Positions 9,419 through 17,787 of a DNA stretch of 64,000 bases are shown here, one piece after another. The notes beneath the pieces are model-generated. The model was not told the DNA's origin. It saw only the letters and a program-made list of their open reading frames with translations, and ran no database searches. The stretch spans positions 1 to 64,000 of the forward strand of contig JAHBXN010000006.1 in assembly GCA_019636475.1 (NCBI GenBank), written 5' to 3'. Every line of letters starts with the position of its first letter. Position 1 is the first letter of the stretch. The position numbers were made by a program, and so were the translations under genes. Source of the DNA: Phycisphaerae bacterium. GTDB taxonomy: Bacteria; Planctomycetota; Phycisphaerae; UBA1845; UTPLA1.

Positions 9419-11746
9419 TCAACCCCGCTGAATCCGGTCTCGTCGCCGCTTCACCAGTGCAGGCTTCACTGCGAATGCGTAAACCATTCCAAGCGAGACC
9501 AGGATGCATCCCGCCAACATCGTCCAGACACCCCGCCGATTGCCGACGCCAAGAATCGTCCACGACTTGTGATCGCCCGCCGCGCGAGCCTGAAAGAATG
9601 TCCAGTCCCCGATCGAGTACGTGTTGTTCAGAAACGCCCGCCCGCGCTGCACCTGCCCCGTCACCGGATCGCGATATCGGAACAGACTCGTCCATTCACG
9701 CGCCTGCATCTCGCCCGGATACATGTCGGTCTGCAAGCGCTCAAGCGTCATCGTCGTCGGAAGGCTTCGCGTCGCGCGACCATACATCAGCCGGATCTCG
9801 CCCAGCGACGGAACATCGCTCACCACCGTCGGCTGAACCGGGTCGAGAAGGTTGTCGCCGTTGTACTGGCTGAAAGGCAGCCAGACATGCCGGCTCCACT
9901 TCCCATCCTTGCTCCGAAGAAGAAGACGTATCGCCGAGTTCGCACGACGAACATCCATCAGGGAACGCCGATTCTGCTTCGGAATCACGACCGGCTGCGT
10001 CTCCAGCCGTGGCTGCTCGATCAGTTCGTGCAGTGTCACGACTTTGTCCCCACCCAGACTGACCGGCTTGCCGAAGTCGAGACGCTGCATCGTCCGCTTC
10101 CCGCCCGGCGCCGTATGAATCATCGTCGGCGCATAGTTGCTGCCCGCCGCGATCAGCACATGATCGGTGGCCGCATCGAAGTATTGCAGTTCGATGTTCT
10201 CGTCCACGATGCTTCGCTGGTCGTCCACGCGCTTGCCGCGCTTCGATTCGTCCGGGTGGCTCTGCGGATAACGGTCCTGATTCAACGACGGAAAACGCTG
10301 AAGCACCGAACGCTGAATCTCCAAATCCCCCCGCTTCAACACCACCAGCGCAATCGCCGTCCGCGCGTTCTCAAAGCCCTTCGTCATCAACGGCCAACTC
10401 GGACGAAGCTCATCGATCGTCAACGTATAATCCGTCCCCTCCACCGGCAGAACCTGCCCCGCGGTGACGTCATACGATCGCCGTACGTTCACATCCTTCA
10501 CATAAACCGACAGCACATGCCGGCCCTCGATCGGCGCCGACCACGACGGATCCAGCGACGTCGCATCCCCCAACCAGGCGAATTCAACCCGCGTCCCGTC
10601 GTGAAACTCCGCCGCCGACCGCACCGGCGACAACGCCGCAAACCACTCCTCATGCGGATCGTGTCCGTGGTCATAGGAAATCCGCGAAATGGGAAACAGC
10701 CGATCCCCGCCCGGCATGGGATGCTGATCCAGCTCCGCATATGGAAGAAAGCCGTCCACCGTAATCGTAATCGGCCAGTCATTCGCCATCGCGGATGTCG
10801 CGGGGATGACATCAATCGGCATCCGCCAACGCTCAACAAGCGGAATCGGACTCAGCCGGCCCGAAATCGCCGCCGACCCGTCGGTGCTTTTGATCGGAGC
10901 GAGATCCGCGGCGACCGGATCATCCTTCGAATAGGCCACGAACCGCTCATGATAATAAGGCAGACTCGGCAGCTCGAAGTAGGCCCAGCTCGATCGGTTC
11001 TCGCCCAGCGGGATGATGAGTGCCGGCGTTGTGTCATCATAGAAGTAGTTCGTTTCGGCGGACCGGTGCAGCATGATCGCGAAATTGTTGGAGAATTGGG
11101 CAATGTGACCCAGTTGCTCCGAGGTGCCCAGATTCAGCTCGTGGATCGTTTCCGGCCCGTCGCCGATCTTCCCTTTCAGCTTGACATGGGAACCGGTCTC
11201 CAGACCCTCATGCCGAACCTCGAGCACTTCGAGCCGATGTCGCCCGCCAAGCATCGGAATGTTCTGCTCCCACACCTCGCCTTCAATCGCGGGAAGCTGG
11301 CCGACCACCGAGTTCTCACGGTCCGTCTTGAAGCGCTCGATCGAATAAATCTTGATCGTCGGCGTCCCAAGCCACACGTCGCCCTCGATCTTGTTGCCGA
11401 AGTAGACAACCGAACCGTAGCACAGAATCAACAGGCCGGTGTGCACCGTCAGCACGCCGGCATTGATCCAGTTGAACTTGATGCGACGAAACGTCGCGAC
11501 CGTCAGGTTCAGGCAGAAGAGCAGAATCAGGCCGAGGAATACCCAGTGATTGAAATACTGGAACTCGGTCAACTCAAAGAACTGCCGAACCGGTGGCACC
11601 GCCGAACCCAGCGTGCCGTACACAAGAATCGCAATGACCAGAAAGATGCCGAGCCAGATACTGTTTAGAAAGTCCGAGATGAATCCAAGGACTCCCCGCC
11701 TCCGTCGACGGCCGCCCGCCGCGTGTTGAATCGTTGTAGAACTCAT
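9419..11746 (-). CDS. resB: ResB/Ccs1-like cytochrome c biogenesis protein (775 aa)
   Basis: This is the partner of CcsA in System II cytochrome c maturation; ResB is thought to deliver reduced apocytochrome to the haem-loading complex. Three transmembrane segments lie at about residues 30-130 (GIFLVIAILVYG; HWVFLGLILLFCLNL; AGVLTVHTGLLILCYG). A very large extracytoplasmic domain follows, and a final helix near the C-terminus (TMLAGCILVSLGMVYAF) precedes an Arg/Lys tail. The protein is longer than typical ResB because the periplasmic domain is expanded. The ATG start is followed by a basic stretch (GGRRRRR) before the first helix, fitting a cytoplasmic N-terminus. Confidence 0.87.
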   Translation of the reverse strand: MSSTTIQHAAGGRRRRRGVLGFISDFLNSIWLGIFLVIAILVYGTLGSAVPPVRQFFELTEFQYFNHWVFLGLILLFCLNLTVATFRRIKFNWINAGVLTVHTGLLILCYGSVVYFGNKIEGDVWLGTPTIKIYSIERFKTDRENSVVGQLPAIEGEVWEQNIPMLGGRHRLEVLEVRHEGLETGSHVKLKGKIGDGPETIHELNLGTSEQLGHIAQFSNNFAIMLHRSAETNYFYDDTTPALIIPLGENRSSWAYFELPSLPYYHERFVAYSKDDPVAADLAPIKSTDGSAAISGRLSPIPLVERWRMPIDVIPATSAMANDWPITITVDGFLPYAELDQHPMPGGDRLFPISRISYDHGHDPHEEWFAALSPVRSAAEFHDGTRVEFAWLGDATSLDPSWSAPIEGRHVLSVYVKDVNVRRSYDVTAGQVLPVEGTDYTLTIDELRPSWPLMTKGFENARTAIALVVLKRGDLEIQRSVLQRFPSLNQDRYPQSHPDESKRGKRVDDQRSIVDENIELQYFDAATDHVLIAAGSNYAPTMIHTAPGGKRTMQRLDFGKPVSLGGDKVVTLHELIEQPRLETQPVVIPKQNRRSLMDVRRANSAIRLLLRSKDGKWSRHVWLPFSQYNGDNLLDPVQPTVVSDVPSLGEIRLMYGRATRSLPTTMTLERLQTDMYPGEMQAREWTSLFRYRDPVTGQVQRGRAFLNNTYSIGDWTFFQARAAGDHKSWTILGVGNRRGVWTMLAGCILVSLGMVYAFAVKPALVKRRRDRIQRG

Positions 11747-11820
11747 AATCCCGGGATTCTAGCCGCGGCACGCCCGCCCGTCCTGAACGATCGGAACCCG
11801 CCCAGCTTCAAATAGGAAAA

Positions 11821-11848
11821 GGCCGCCGTGCTCATCGGAACGGCGGCC
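11821..11848 (-). terminator. Rho-independent terminator
   Basis: A perfect 9-bp stem (GGCCGCCGT / ACGGCGGCC) with a 10-nt loop lies 37 bp beyond the stop of the 105-aa gene. On the minus strand it is followed by TTTTCC, which fits an intrinsic terminator for that gene. Confidence 0.75.
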
Positions 11849-11885
11849 TCCAGAATTTGGTCACTGCATTCAGGACTGCGACGGC

Positions 11886-12203
11886 TCAGGCCGACTTCAC
11901 ATCCACGAACCGCGACACGCTCTTCAGGTCGCGAATCAGCGCCGTCGTCGCCAGAACTTCGCACGAATCACCGGCCGTCGGCTGAAACAGCCGCGGCGCC
12001 TTCGGCCGCACCGTCCAGGGGCGACCGCCGCGCTGATGCTGCCACATCTTGGATGTCCGAATGCGCTGCCGAGCAGCCCGAAGTTTTCTCGCCCCGTCGC
12101 CGCGACCAAACACGCGGGAAAGCGTCTTGGCCGCCGCTTCGCTCCTCGGCGTCAACTTCACGGTTACCTTGATCTTGCTGCCGGGCTTCGCTTCAATCGC
12201 CAT
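11886..12203 (-). CDS. Small basic hypothetical protein (105 aa)
   Basis: The protein is strongly basic in its first two thirds (KIKVTVKLTPRS, RKLRAARQRIR, KMWQHQRGG) and ends in a more hydrophobic strand-like region (CEVLATTALIRDL). It has no signal peptide or membrane helix. The charge suggests nucleic-acid or ribosome contact, but that is only inference. A good ribosome site (AGAGGTGA) precedes the ATG, and a clear terminator follows, so it is probably a single-gene transcript. I do not recognise a named family. Confidence 0.65.
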   Translation of the reverse strand: MAIEAKPGSKIKVTVKLTPRSEAAAKTLSRVFGRGDGARKLRAARQRIRTSKMWQHQRGGRPWTVRPKAPRLFQPTAGDSCEVLATTALIRDLKSVSRFVDVKSA

Positions 12204-12378
12204 GAAATCACCTCTCTAAATCCAATCTGTCGAGCCAAGTAGTCTAACCCCCCCCTGCCAAACATTCAACACGCGCGAAACCCAAATCCCGATGATCGAT
12301 CCCTATCTATTTCCATACTGTCGGCCATCAGCGCTCCGGTCCCTCCTGGCCCTTCCCGCAGCGGAGGCCCAAAAAAGA

Positions 12379-12413
12379 AGGCGTCGCCCCACATTGACTG
12401 GAAGGCGACGCCT
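12379..12413 (-). terminator. Rho-independent terminator
   Basis: A perfect 10-bp stem (AGGCGTCGCC / GGCGACGCCT) with a 15-nt loop lies 36 bp past the stop of the minus-strand lipoprotein at 12450. It is followed on that strand by TCTTTTTTGGG, so it should end that transcript. Confidence 0.8.
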
Positions 12414-12449
12414 GATCGTTACAAATTGACCGCTCTCAGCAGCCGGGGA

Positions 12450-13397
12450 TCAAGGATCTTCAGGGTGCAACGTGTCGCCGTCGGCGTCGAGCACCGTCCA
12501 GACCACCTGATTTCGCGGGTTGCCCACCGCGTCGTTTGCCCGATTGAGCACCCGAACCAGAATCGCGCCGCCCCGGCCATACTGGAACGGCTGGGTCACC
12601 AGGTCGAGCGTCTTGTCAAGCCGCCACTCCGGAGCCGATCCGAAATTCTCGTTGCAGACCGTGCCCTGAATTCGAGATGCCTCCGGCGACTTGCCAACTG
12701 TCAAGCCTGCGGCACTCAAGTATCGAAAACCTCTCTGGGTGCACAGGTCGCCCGCGTTGGCGCCGCCGATGCAGATGTAATTGACGTCGTCGGTGCCGAA
12801 AACGATGATCTCCGGAATCGGAACATCCAGCCCGCCGTTGTCACGCCGTCTGAGGAATACCGGATTGCCCGTCTGAGCGTCGTCACCTGACGCATTCGCC
12901 GGAATAATGCCTGCGGCGCCCTGATTTGAGCCGAACTCAAGCGTCAGGATGCGAGTGCCGCTCAAAAGCGAAATGATGTCGCAGCCGATCGGAAGCTGAG
13001 CCCCCGAACCCGGAACAATGGCGTCCGAATATCCCGCATTGATGTAGTTCTGAAGTTCGTCGTCGCAGATGAACCCGCCCGGCCCCGCCGACACCACGAA
13101 CGTCATCGCAAATTCGACGTTCTGCGGAGCGGAGTTCCGTAGTTCCACGCGAATCGAACGCTGAGCGGTCGGCAGATCGCAGACCGACGCGAGCACGCTT
13201 GTGTTATTGTTGTTATTGTTGTTGTTCGTCGGTGGCGGAGACGGCGGCGCCCCGTTCAGGAAGTCGAATAGCACCTGGTTGAACTGGGCCGCCAGAAACG
13301 GGCTTGTCCCGCCGCAACCGATGCCGACTGTCACGGCGCCCAATGCCGCCAGACAGACAACGGCCAAACTCGCCACCTTGGTCACGCGAAAAAACAT
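12450..13397 (-). CDS. Lipoprotein with poly-Asn linker (315 aa)
   Basis: A perfect AGGAGG ribosome site sits a few bases before the ATG. The signal peptide ends in a lipobox (TVGIGC, Cys at about residue 28). After a Pro-rich segment comes an uninterrupted run of eight Asn encoded by a trinucleotide tract. The rest is a beta-rich extracytoplasmic domain with several Cys (VCDLP, FICDD, IGCDI, YICIGG, LCTQR, VCNEN), probably disulfide-bonded. I do not recognise the family. The gene has its own terminator and is transcribed away from parB. Confidence 0.65.
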   Translation of the reverse strand: MFFRVTKVASLAVVCLAALGAVTVGIGCGGTSPFLAAQFNQVLFDFLNGAPPSPPPTNNNNNNNNTSVLASVCDLPTAQRSIRVELRNSAPQNVEFAMTFVVSAGPGGFICDDELQNYINAGYSDAIVPGSGAQLPIGCDIISLLSGTRILTLEFGSNQGAAGIIPANASGDDAQTGNPVFLRRRDNGGLDVPIPEIIVFGTDDVNYICIGGANAGDLCTQRGFRYLSAAGLTVGKSPEASRIQGTVCNENFGSAPEWRLDKTLDLVTQPFQYGRGGAILVRVLNRANDAVGNPRNQVVWTVLDADGDTLHPEDP

Positions 13398-13953
13398 AAG
13401 TTGCCTCCTGAAGGCTCAAGCACGGATGGTCGCCGAATGCGAGGGTGAGCAGCGAGCATCTATCGCGAGGTACGAATCGGTGTCGCCGGTACTCTCGTGC
13501 GCCTGCGGAACTCCGCAGAGCGATCCGGGTGGGTGTGCCGCCCGCGGCCCCCCGTAGGCTGTACCGCGATCGACTTCATCGAATTCTACCGCCCTGCCAA
13601 GTGCGAAGCAATGGCGACCGCGAATTCCAAATCGCTGAGACATTCACAGCTATCGGGCTTTGTAATCGCATCGCTCCAATCGGCGCGCGAGACGTGCCCG
13701 AAACCCACCACACAGTCACACTTCCGAAAGCAGGACCGAAAACCAGTATTAAATTCTGATCCGCGCGAACCTTGCGCGTGCAACAACTGATCTCCATGTC
13801 ACCATTCGAAATCGCCCACAGTGTTCTGTTTTTGTTAGGTATCCACCGGCTTCATGTGCTGTTAGCGAGGTGGGCCACCGGTAACGAATCAGCCGAACTC
13901 CCTTTCCGTAAACTCCGCATCCTGCGCCCGACTTCCTAAGGGGCAAGTCGGTA

Positions 13954-13971
13954 ATGTTCCGCGCGGAACAT
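13954..13971. promoter_or_regulatory. parS: parS-like palindrome 1
   Basis: The 18-bp sequence ATGTTCCGCGCGGAACAT is a perfect palindrome. Its 16-bp core, TGTTCCGCGCGGAACA, matches the classical parS core TGTTTCACGTGAAACA at 12 of 16 positions. The four differences are symmetric T/A to C/G changes. It lies 283 bp upstream of the parB start. Confidence 0.7.
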
Positions 13972-14061
13972 CCCCAACTGACCGCGCGAGACGGCCACGC
14001 AATCAGACGCCGGCGGGTCGCGCCGAACTCAAAAAAGTGAGGGCGGCGCCAAAAAACTCAT

Positions 14062-14085
14062 GCGATGTTCCGCGCGGAACATCGC
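14062..14085. promoter_or_regulatory. parS: parS-like palindrome 2
   Basis: The same 18-bp palindrome recurs at 14065-14082 and here extends to 24 bp of perfect symmetry by flanking GCG/CGC. The two copies are 111 bp apart. An ATG in the palindrome opens a frame into parB, but the downstream ATG at 14254 is the better start. Confidence 0.7.
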
Positions 14086-14253
14086 AAAAACGATGCGCCT
14101 GATACTCCTAAATTCCCACGATTCGATGATGACACAGCCATTATAAGACGTTATCTTAACCCAAAATCAGCTCGCACGACCGCGAAAACGCTTAAAGAAT
14201 CGCGGGAAACACCTCCAAAATATGGATCAAACTGCGCATTGGGAGCCGAGAAT

Positions 14254-15276
14254 ATGTCATCAAAACAACCTCCGCCCCGCCGACTCGGCCGCGGATTGTC
14301 GTCGCTGATTTCCGGTGAACTTACGGCCCACCGGCCGCCGGTTGCCGAAACGGACTCGATTCGCGGCGATCAAACCCCCGCCATTTCAGCCAAACCGGGC
14401 GTAGAGGCTGTAGCGCCGTCTCCCGCCGAAGTCGAGCCGGCGACCGATCAAGCGTTGTCACCAGGGCGCGGTTATCGCCTCGCCAATCTGAAGCTCGACA
14501 TGATTCGCGCCAATCCACTCCAGCCTCGGCGCGTCTTTGAGGAAGCGAAGCTGGCTGAGTTGGCGAATTCGATCCGAACGCGCGGGAATTTGCAGCCGAT
14601 CGTCGTACGGCCGTCGGACGCAGGGTACGAACTGGTAGCGGGGGAGCGGCGACTTCGGGCGACGCGACTCGCGGGGCTTGCCGAAATTCCGGCGATCATC
14701 CGGTCCGTAGCGGACGATCAGATGCTCGAACTGGCACTGATCGAGAATATCCAAAGAGCTGATCTCAATCCGGTCGAGCGCGCGCGAGGGTATCGCCTGC
14801 TGGCGGAGAAGTACCACCTCACGCACGAGCAGGTGGCGGAGCGAGTTGGCGAAGACCGCGCAACAGTATCTAACTACCTACGAATACTGACATTAGGAGA
14901 AGATATCCTCCCGTTGCTTGAGTCAGGAGAACTCTCATCCGCTCACGCCAAGTTGCTGCTCTCGATTGCGGACAATCGAGCGAGGCACGCAATGGCCCAG
15001 CAGGTCGTGAATGAAGGCTGGTCCGTACGACGCCTCGAACAGGAATTAGCACGATCGCCCGGCAGCGGGGCGTCGGATCGCAACAACGAGAAAAAGGAAA
15101 GCAAGCGGCCGGACGTGGCGGAACTGGAGGAGCGAATCCGCACGACGATCGGGGTTCGCGCGACGATCCAGGAAGGACGGCGGCGCCACACCGGAAAAAT
15201 CGTGCTGCAGTACTACAGTCTCGACGATTTTGATCGTATCGTCCGGCGTCTGGGCGTCCCGATCGAAGAGGTGTGA
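14254..15276 (+). CDS. parB: Chromosome-partitioning protein ParB
   Basis: ParB is a CTP-dependent clamp that loads at parS and spreads on DNA for chromosome segregation. The 340-aa protein has the usual N-terminal RLGRGLSSLI peptide, NPLQPRR at 87-93, the CTP-binding GERRLRA at 130-136, ENIQR at 164-168 followed by LNPVERARGY, and a helix-turn-helix at about 188-212 (THEQVAERVGEDRATVSNYLR). The C-terminal dimerisation part is also present. GGGAG lies 8 bp before ATG 14254, which is also where the conserved N-terminus begins. No parA is adjacent on either side. Two parS-like palindromes lie just upstream, which would allow ParB to bind next to its own promoter. Confidence 0.95.
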   Translation: MSSKQPPPRRLGRGLSSLISGELTAHRPPVAETDSIRGDQTPAISAKPGVEAVAPSPAEVEPATDQALSPGRGYRLANLKLDMIRANPLQPRRVFEEAKLAELANSIRTRGNLQPIVVRPSDAGYELVAGERRLRATRLAGLAEIPAIIRSVADDQMLELALIENIQRADLNPVERARGYRLLAEKYHLTHEQVAERVGEDRATVSNYLRILTLGEDILPLLESGELSSAHAKLLLSIADNRARHAMAQQVVNEGWSVRRLEQELARSPGSGASDRNNEKKESKRPDVAELEERIRTTIGVRATIQEGRRRHTGKIVLQYYSLDDFDRIVRRLGVPIEEV

Positions 15277-15320
15277 GTCGGTCGGCCGGGCGGGCCGGGT
15301 CGTTCGGCCGACCGCAGTAT

Positions 15321-15336
15321 ATAGACGCGCGTCTAT
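15321..15336. promoter_or_regulatory. 16-bp perfect palindrome
   Basis: ATAGACGCGCGTCTAT lies in the short gap between parB and the next gene, 15 bp before that gene's ATG. It could be an operator, or part of a structured leader because it is so close to the ribosome site. The DNA-binding partner is unknown. Confidence 0.4.
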
Positions 15337-15351
15337 TTATAGGTGGGTTTC

Positions 15352-16083
15352 ATGGCGAAAAAGAATTCCTCCGGACGTGCCGCCGGCGCGGCACACGGCG
15401 GGGGGTCGGTCTGGGGACATCTGGTCGTTTCGGTTTGCGCGTGTCTGCTGACCGTGTCAATCGCCGGATCCGCCATCTTCCTTGTCTGGCGAGTGATTGA
15501 CCGGTCCGAACTGCGATCGAAGGTGGAGATGTTTGTCGCTTCGCTGGAGAATCGAACCCCGGCGGAACTGGCGGAGCGGGCGGCAAGTCTGAAGGCTCAT
15601 CCCAAGGTCGCGCGTTACGTCCTTCCGGAGATCGCGCGGACCATCCGGCTTGCGAAATCAGAAGGGCGGCAGCGCGCGGCAATTGAGATTTCCAGGGCAT
15701 TCCTGACTGATGAGTCGATCGTAAAGACCCTCTTCGATCTGCGGCTGGACGATCGCGAGACGATCGCGGCGGCGGCGATTGACGTGCTGTCGGAATTGCA
15801 GCCGCCCGCGCGGGCCGTGGACCTGATCGGCCAGTGCCTGACGGATTCAAAGACGGCGGGCGGCGTGGATGCCGCGTGCGCTGCACTCTACGGATTGGGC
15901 GAGGCGGGTCGCGTCGAGATGGGAAAGCGCATCGGACGGTTGTCGGAGGGCCGGCGCATGTGGCTTGTGAACTACTGTGCCGCGACGCCTTCGACCGAGC
16001 AGGGCGCCTGGCTGGACATGCTTCAGGCAGACGGCGCGGAGTCGGTTCGCAGCGCGGCCGCGGCGGCGCGACTTGAAAGTTGA
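15352..16083 (+). CDS. Membrane-anchored helical (HEAT-like) protein (243 aa)
   Basis: A basic, Gly-rich N-terminus is followed by one strong transmembrane helix (about residues 22-46, HLVVSVCACLLTVSIAGSAIF). The rest is almost entirely helical with repeating Ala/Leu/Glu patterns (AAAAIDVLSEL, VDAACAALYGLGEAG) reminiscent of HEAT repeats, probably outside the membrane. It follows parB by 75 bp on the same strand and may share its transcript. A GTG three codons upstream is an alternative start, but AGGTGG is better placed for this ATG. The family is not recognised. Confidence 0.65.
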   Translation: MAKKNSSGRAAGAAHGGGSVWGHLVVSVCACLLTVSIAGSAIFLVWRVIDRSELRSKVEMFVASLENRTPAELAERAASLKAHPKVARYVLPEIARTIRLAKSEGRQRAAIEISRAFLTDESIVKTLFDLRLDDRETIAAAAIDVLSELQPPARAVDLIGQCLTDSKTAGGVDAACAALYGLGEAGRVEMGKRIGRLSEGRRMWLVNYCAATPSTEQGAWLDMLQADGAESVRSAAAAARLES

Positions 16084-16150
16084 ACATGGATTAGCCCGGT
16101 TCTCGCCGCCGTTTTTTTGCGGCGCGTCCCGTTGCATGGATGGTGTGTGA

Positions 16151-16840
16151 GTGGAAGTTTTTTTTCGAGAAGTGATCGGACAATGGTCGCACGTGGGGCT
16201 GTTTGTCGTGCTGATGGCGGCGGGCTTCGGCCTGCCGTTGCCGGAGGATGTTCCGCTCGTGCTGGCGGGCGTGATCGTGAGGCAGGCGTCAGGACACGAG
16301 CTACAGCCGCTTATCCTGATGATGTTCACGGGCCTTGCCGGCGTGATCGTCGGAGACTCCTGTCTATTTTGGATCGGTCGTCTGTATGGGCAGGGGGTTC
16401 TGGATCGGCGATGGATTCAGCGATTTGCGAAGCCCTGGCTCGTGGACAAGGCTCGACACAAGTTTGAACGGCACGGAGCCAAGATCCTGTTCGTTGCGCG
16501 GTTCATGCCGGGCTTGCGCGCGATCATGTTCCTGATTGCCGGCACCTTTCGACTGCCGTACTGGAAGCTCCTGGCCTTTGACGGGGGCGCGGCACTGATC
16601 TCGGTGCCGGTCTGGATCTGGCTGGGCTGGTACATTCCCGAAAAAATCGGAGCAATCTTCAGCAACACGAAGATGGCGACCTATGTGATTCTCGGCGCGC
16701 TCGCGGCGGCCCTGGCAGGATGGGCCGTGTGGGAGTACTACCACAATCTGCGCAAGCGAAACGCCGAGACCGCGGCGGCGGAAGCCGCGGCCGCGCAACG
16801 CGAGATCGCACCGGCCCCGGCAAACACCGAAGGGGCCTGA
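16151..16840 (+). CDS. DedA/VTT family membrane protein (229 aa)
   Basis: DedA-family proteins are polytopic inner-membrane proteins implicated in lipid scrambling, undecaprenyl-phosphate recycling and membrane homeostasis. Family signatures are visible: FGLPLPEDVPLVLAG near the N-terminus, a re-entrant region, and RFMPGLRAIMFLIAG in the second half, with further helices after it. The C-terminus is an Ala/Glu-rich cytoplasmic tail. The start codon is GTG because an in-frame stop lies just upstream. Specific substrate is not predictable from sequence. Confidence 0.88.
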   Translation: MEVFFREVIGQWSHVGLFVVLMAAGFGLPLPEDVPLVLAGVIVRQASGHELQPLILMMFTGLAGVIVGDSCLFWIGRLYGQGVLDRRWIQRFAKPWLVDKARHKFERHGAKILFVARFMPGLRAIMFLIAGTFRLPYWKLLAFDGGAALISVPVWIWLGWYIPEKIGAIFSNTKMATYVILGALAAALAGWAVWEYYHNLRKRNAETAAAEAAAAQREIAPAPANTEGA

Positions 16841-17047
16841 TTTCGACTTCCCGAATCGACTTGCCGACCGGCGGGCGCGTTGTCAGGCTTTATTGCCCCA
16901 TACGGATGTCGCGCGGGGCCCCGCCTCGGGCCTGACGTTGTCGCACGACCGCACATCAATCGCGCGGAGCGCAAGCTCACAATCATTCGGCACCTCACGG
17001 GCCGAGTTCGCATCCCGTAGAATTACGGAGGCTCGTCGTTCGGTTGC

Positions 17048-17590
17048 TTACTCGCTTTTCTCGGGGCGAAACTCCGCGCCGATGCGATATCGTCCATCCG
17101 GAGTCTGGATGCAGTTTCGCACGATGCAGCGCGTTCGGGGCCTGCCGGGAATGGAATCGAATCGAATCTCAATCAATTCGTCGATCGACGAGGGCACGCT
17201 GGAACAGAAGCCGACGCCGCCGGCGGAAAGGTCGAGAATTTCAGCCGAGCGCTCGCCGTCGTTCTGCAGGATCGTGATCGCAAAATCGGACCGCACCCGG
17301 ATGAAATGACGCTCGTCGAGTCCGCGTCCGATTCGGCCGCTGCGCCGGTGAAGTTCGGCAAGGACTTTGTCGCCGATGGCGATGCGCGGGTTCAGGTCCT
17401 CGGCCGGCCGGACATTGGCAAGAATTTCGGGCGGGTAGGAGTCGATCAGGGTCGCGAAAAATCGACTGCCACAGTAGCGGCACTCCCAACTGGCGGCCAC
17501 CTCGCCGGGCAGGGGCAATCGAATGGGCAACGGCAGACCGCAACTATTACAGGTGTAACATTGCGCCAAAACGGAGTTTGCATTGGGCAT
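17048..17590 (-). CDS. Zinc-ribbon PilZ-domain protein (180 aa)
   Basis: The N-terminal part has a zinc-ribbon pattern (C11, C14, C17 and C37, C40). The C-terminal part is a PilZ domain with both c-di-GMP-binding motifs: R94-x3-R98 in RHFIRVR, and D120-x-S-x-x-G in DLSAGGVGF. It has no membrane segment. A plausible role is a c-di-GMP-responsive cytoplasmic adaptor whose zinc ribbon binds a partner protein or nucleic acid; that partner is unknown. The start is ATG 17590; a TTG six codons earlier (17608) is possible. It is transcribed divergently from the Nudix gene. Confidence 0.82.
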   Translation of the reverse strand: MPNANSVLAQCYTCNSCGLPLPIRLPLPGEVAASWECRYCGSRFFATLIDSYPPEILANVRPAEDLNPRIAIGDKVLAELHRRSGRIGRGLDERHFIRVRSDFAITILQNDGERSAEILDLSAGGVGFCSSVPSSIDELIEIRFDSIPGRPRTRCIVRNCIQTPDGRYRIGAEFRPEKSE

Positions 17591-17787
17591 CGCATCAATC
17601 CGTATCAAGCCGGATGCCGGCGCAAAGGCCGAGCCGTCAAACCGGGAATCAGGCCATCGAAACGTTCATCGGCGGGTCGGCGGGGCGGGGAAAGTCGAAA
17701 CTTAAAAAACCGCCGGGTCGGGGGGCTGAGTCAGAATCCGCAGCGAACCGTGCCTTATAATTCCAGACATACTCGGCAGAGGAGCCC

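Larger units (their letters stand above)
13398..14253. promoter_or_regulatory. Non-coding region upstream of parB with two parS-like sites
   Basis: This 856-bp region between two divergent genes has no convincing coding frame. It must contain the promoters for the lipoprotein (minus) and parB (plus). Its striking content is two identical 18-bp perfect palindromes, listed separately, that resemble ParB-binding sites. I see no parA gene here, where it usually sits. Confidence 0.6.

Noticed and set aside
9182-11668. Very long open frame on the plus strand (828 aa)
   Set aside because: It runs antisense to resB and ccsA with Arg/His/Pro-rich composition typical of high-GC shadow frames.
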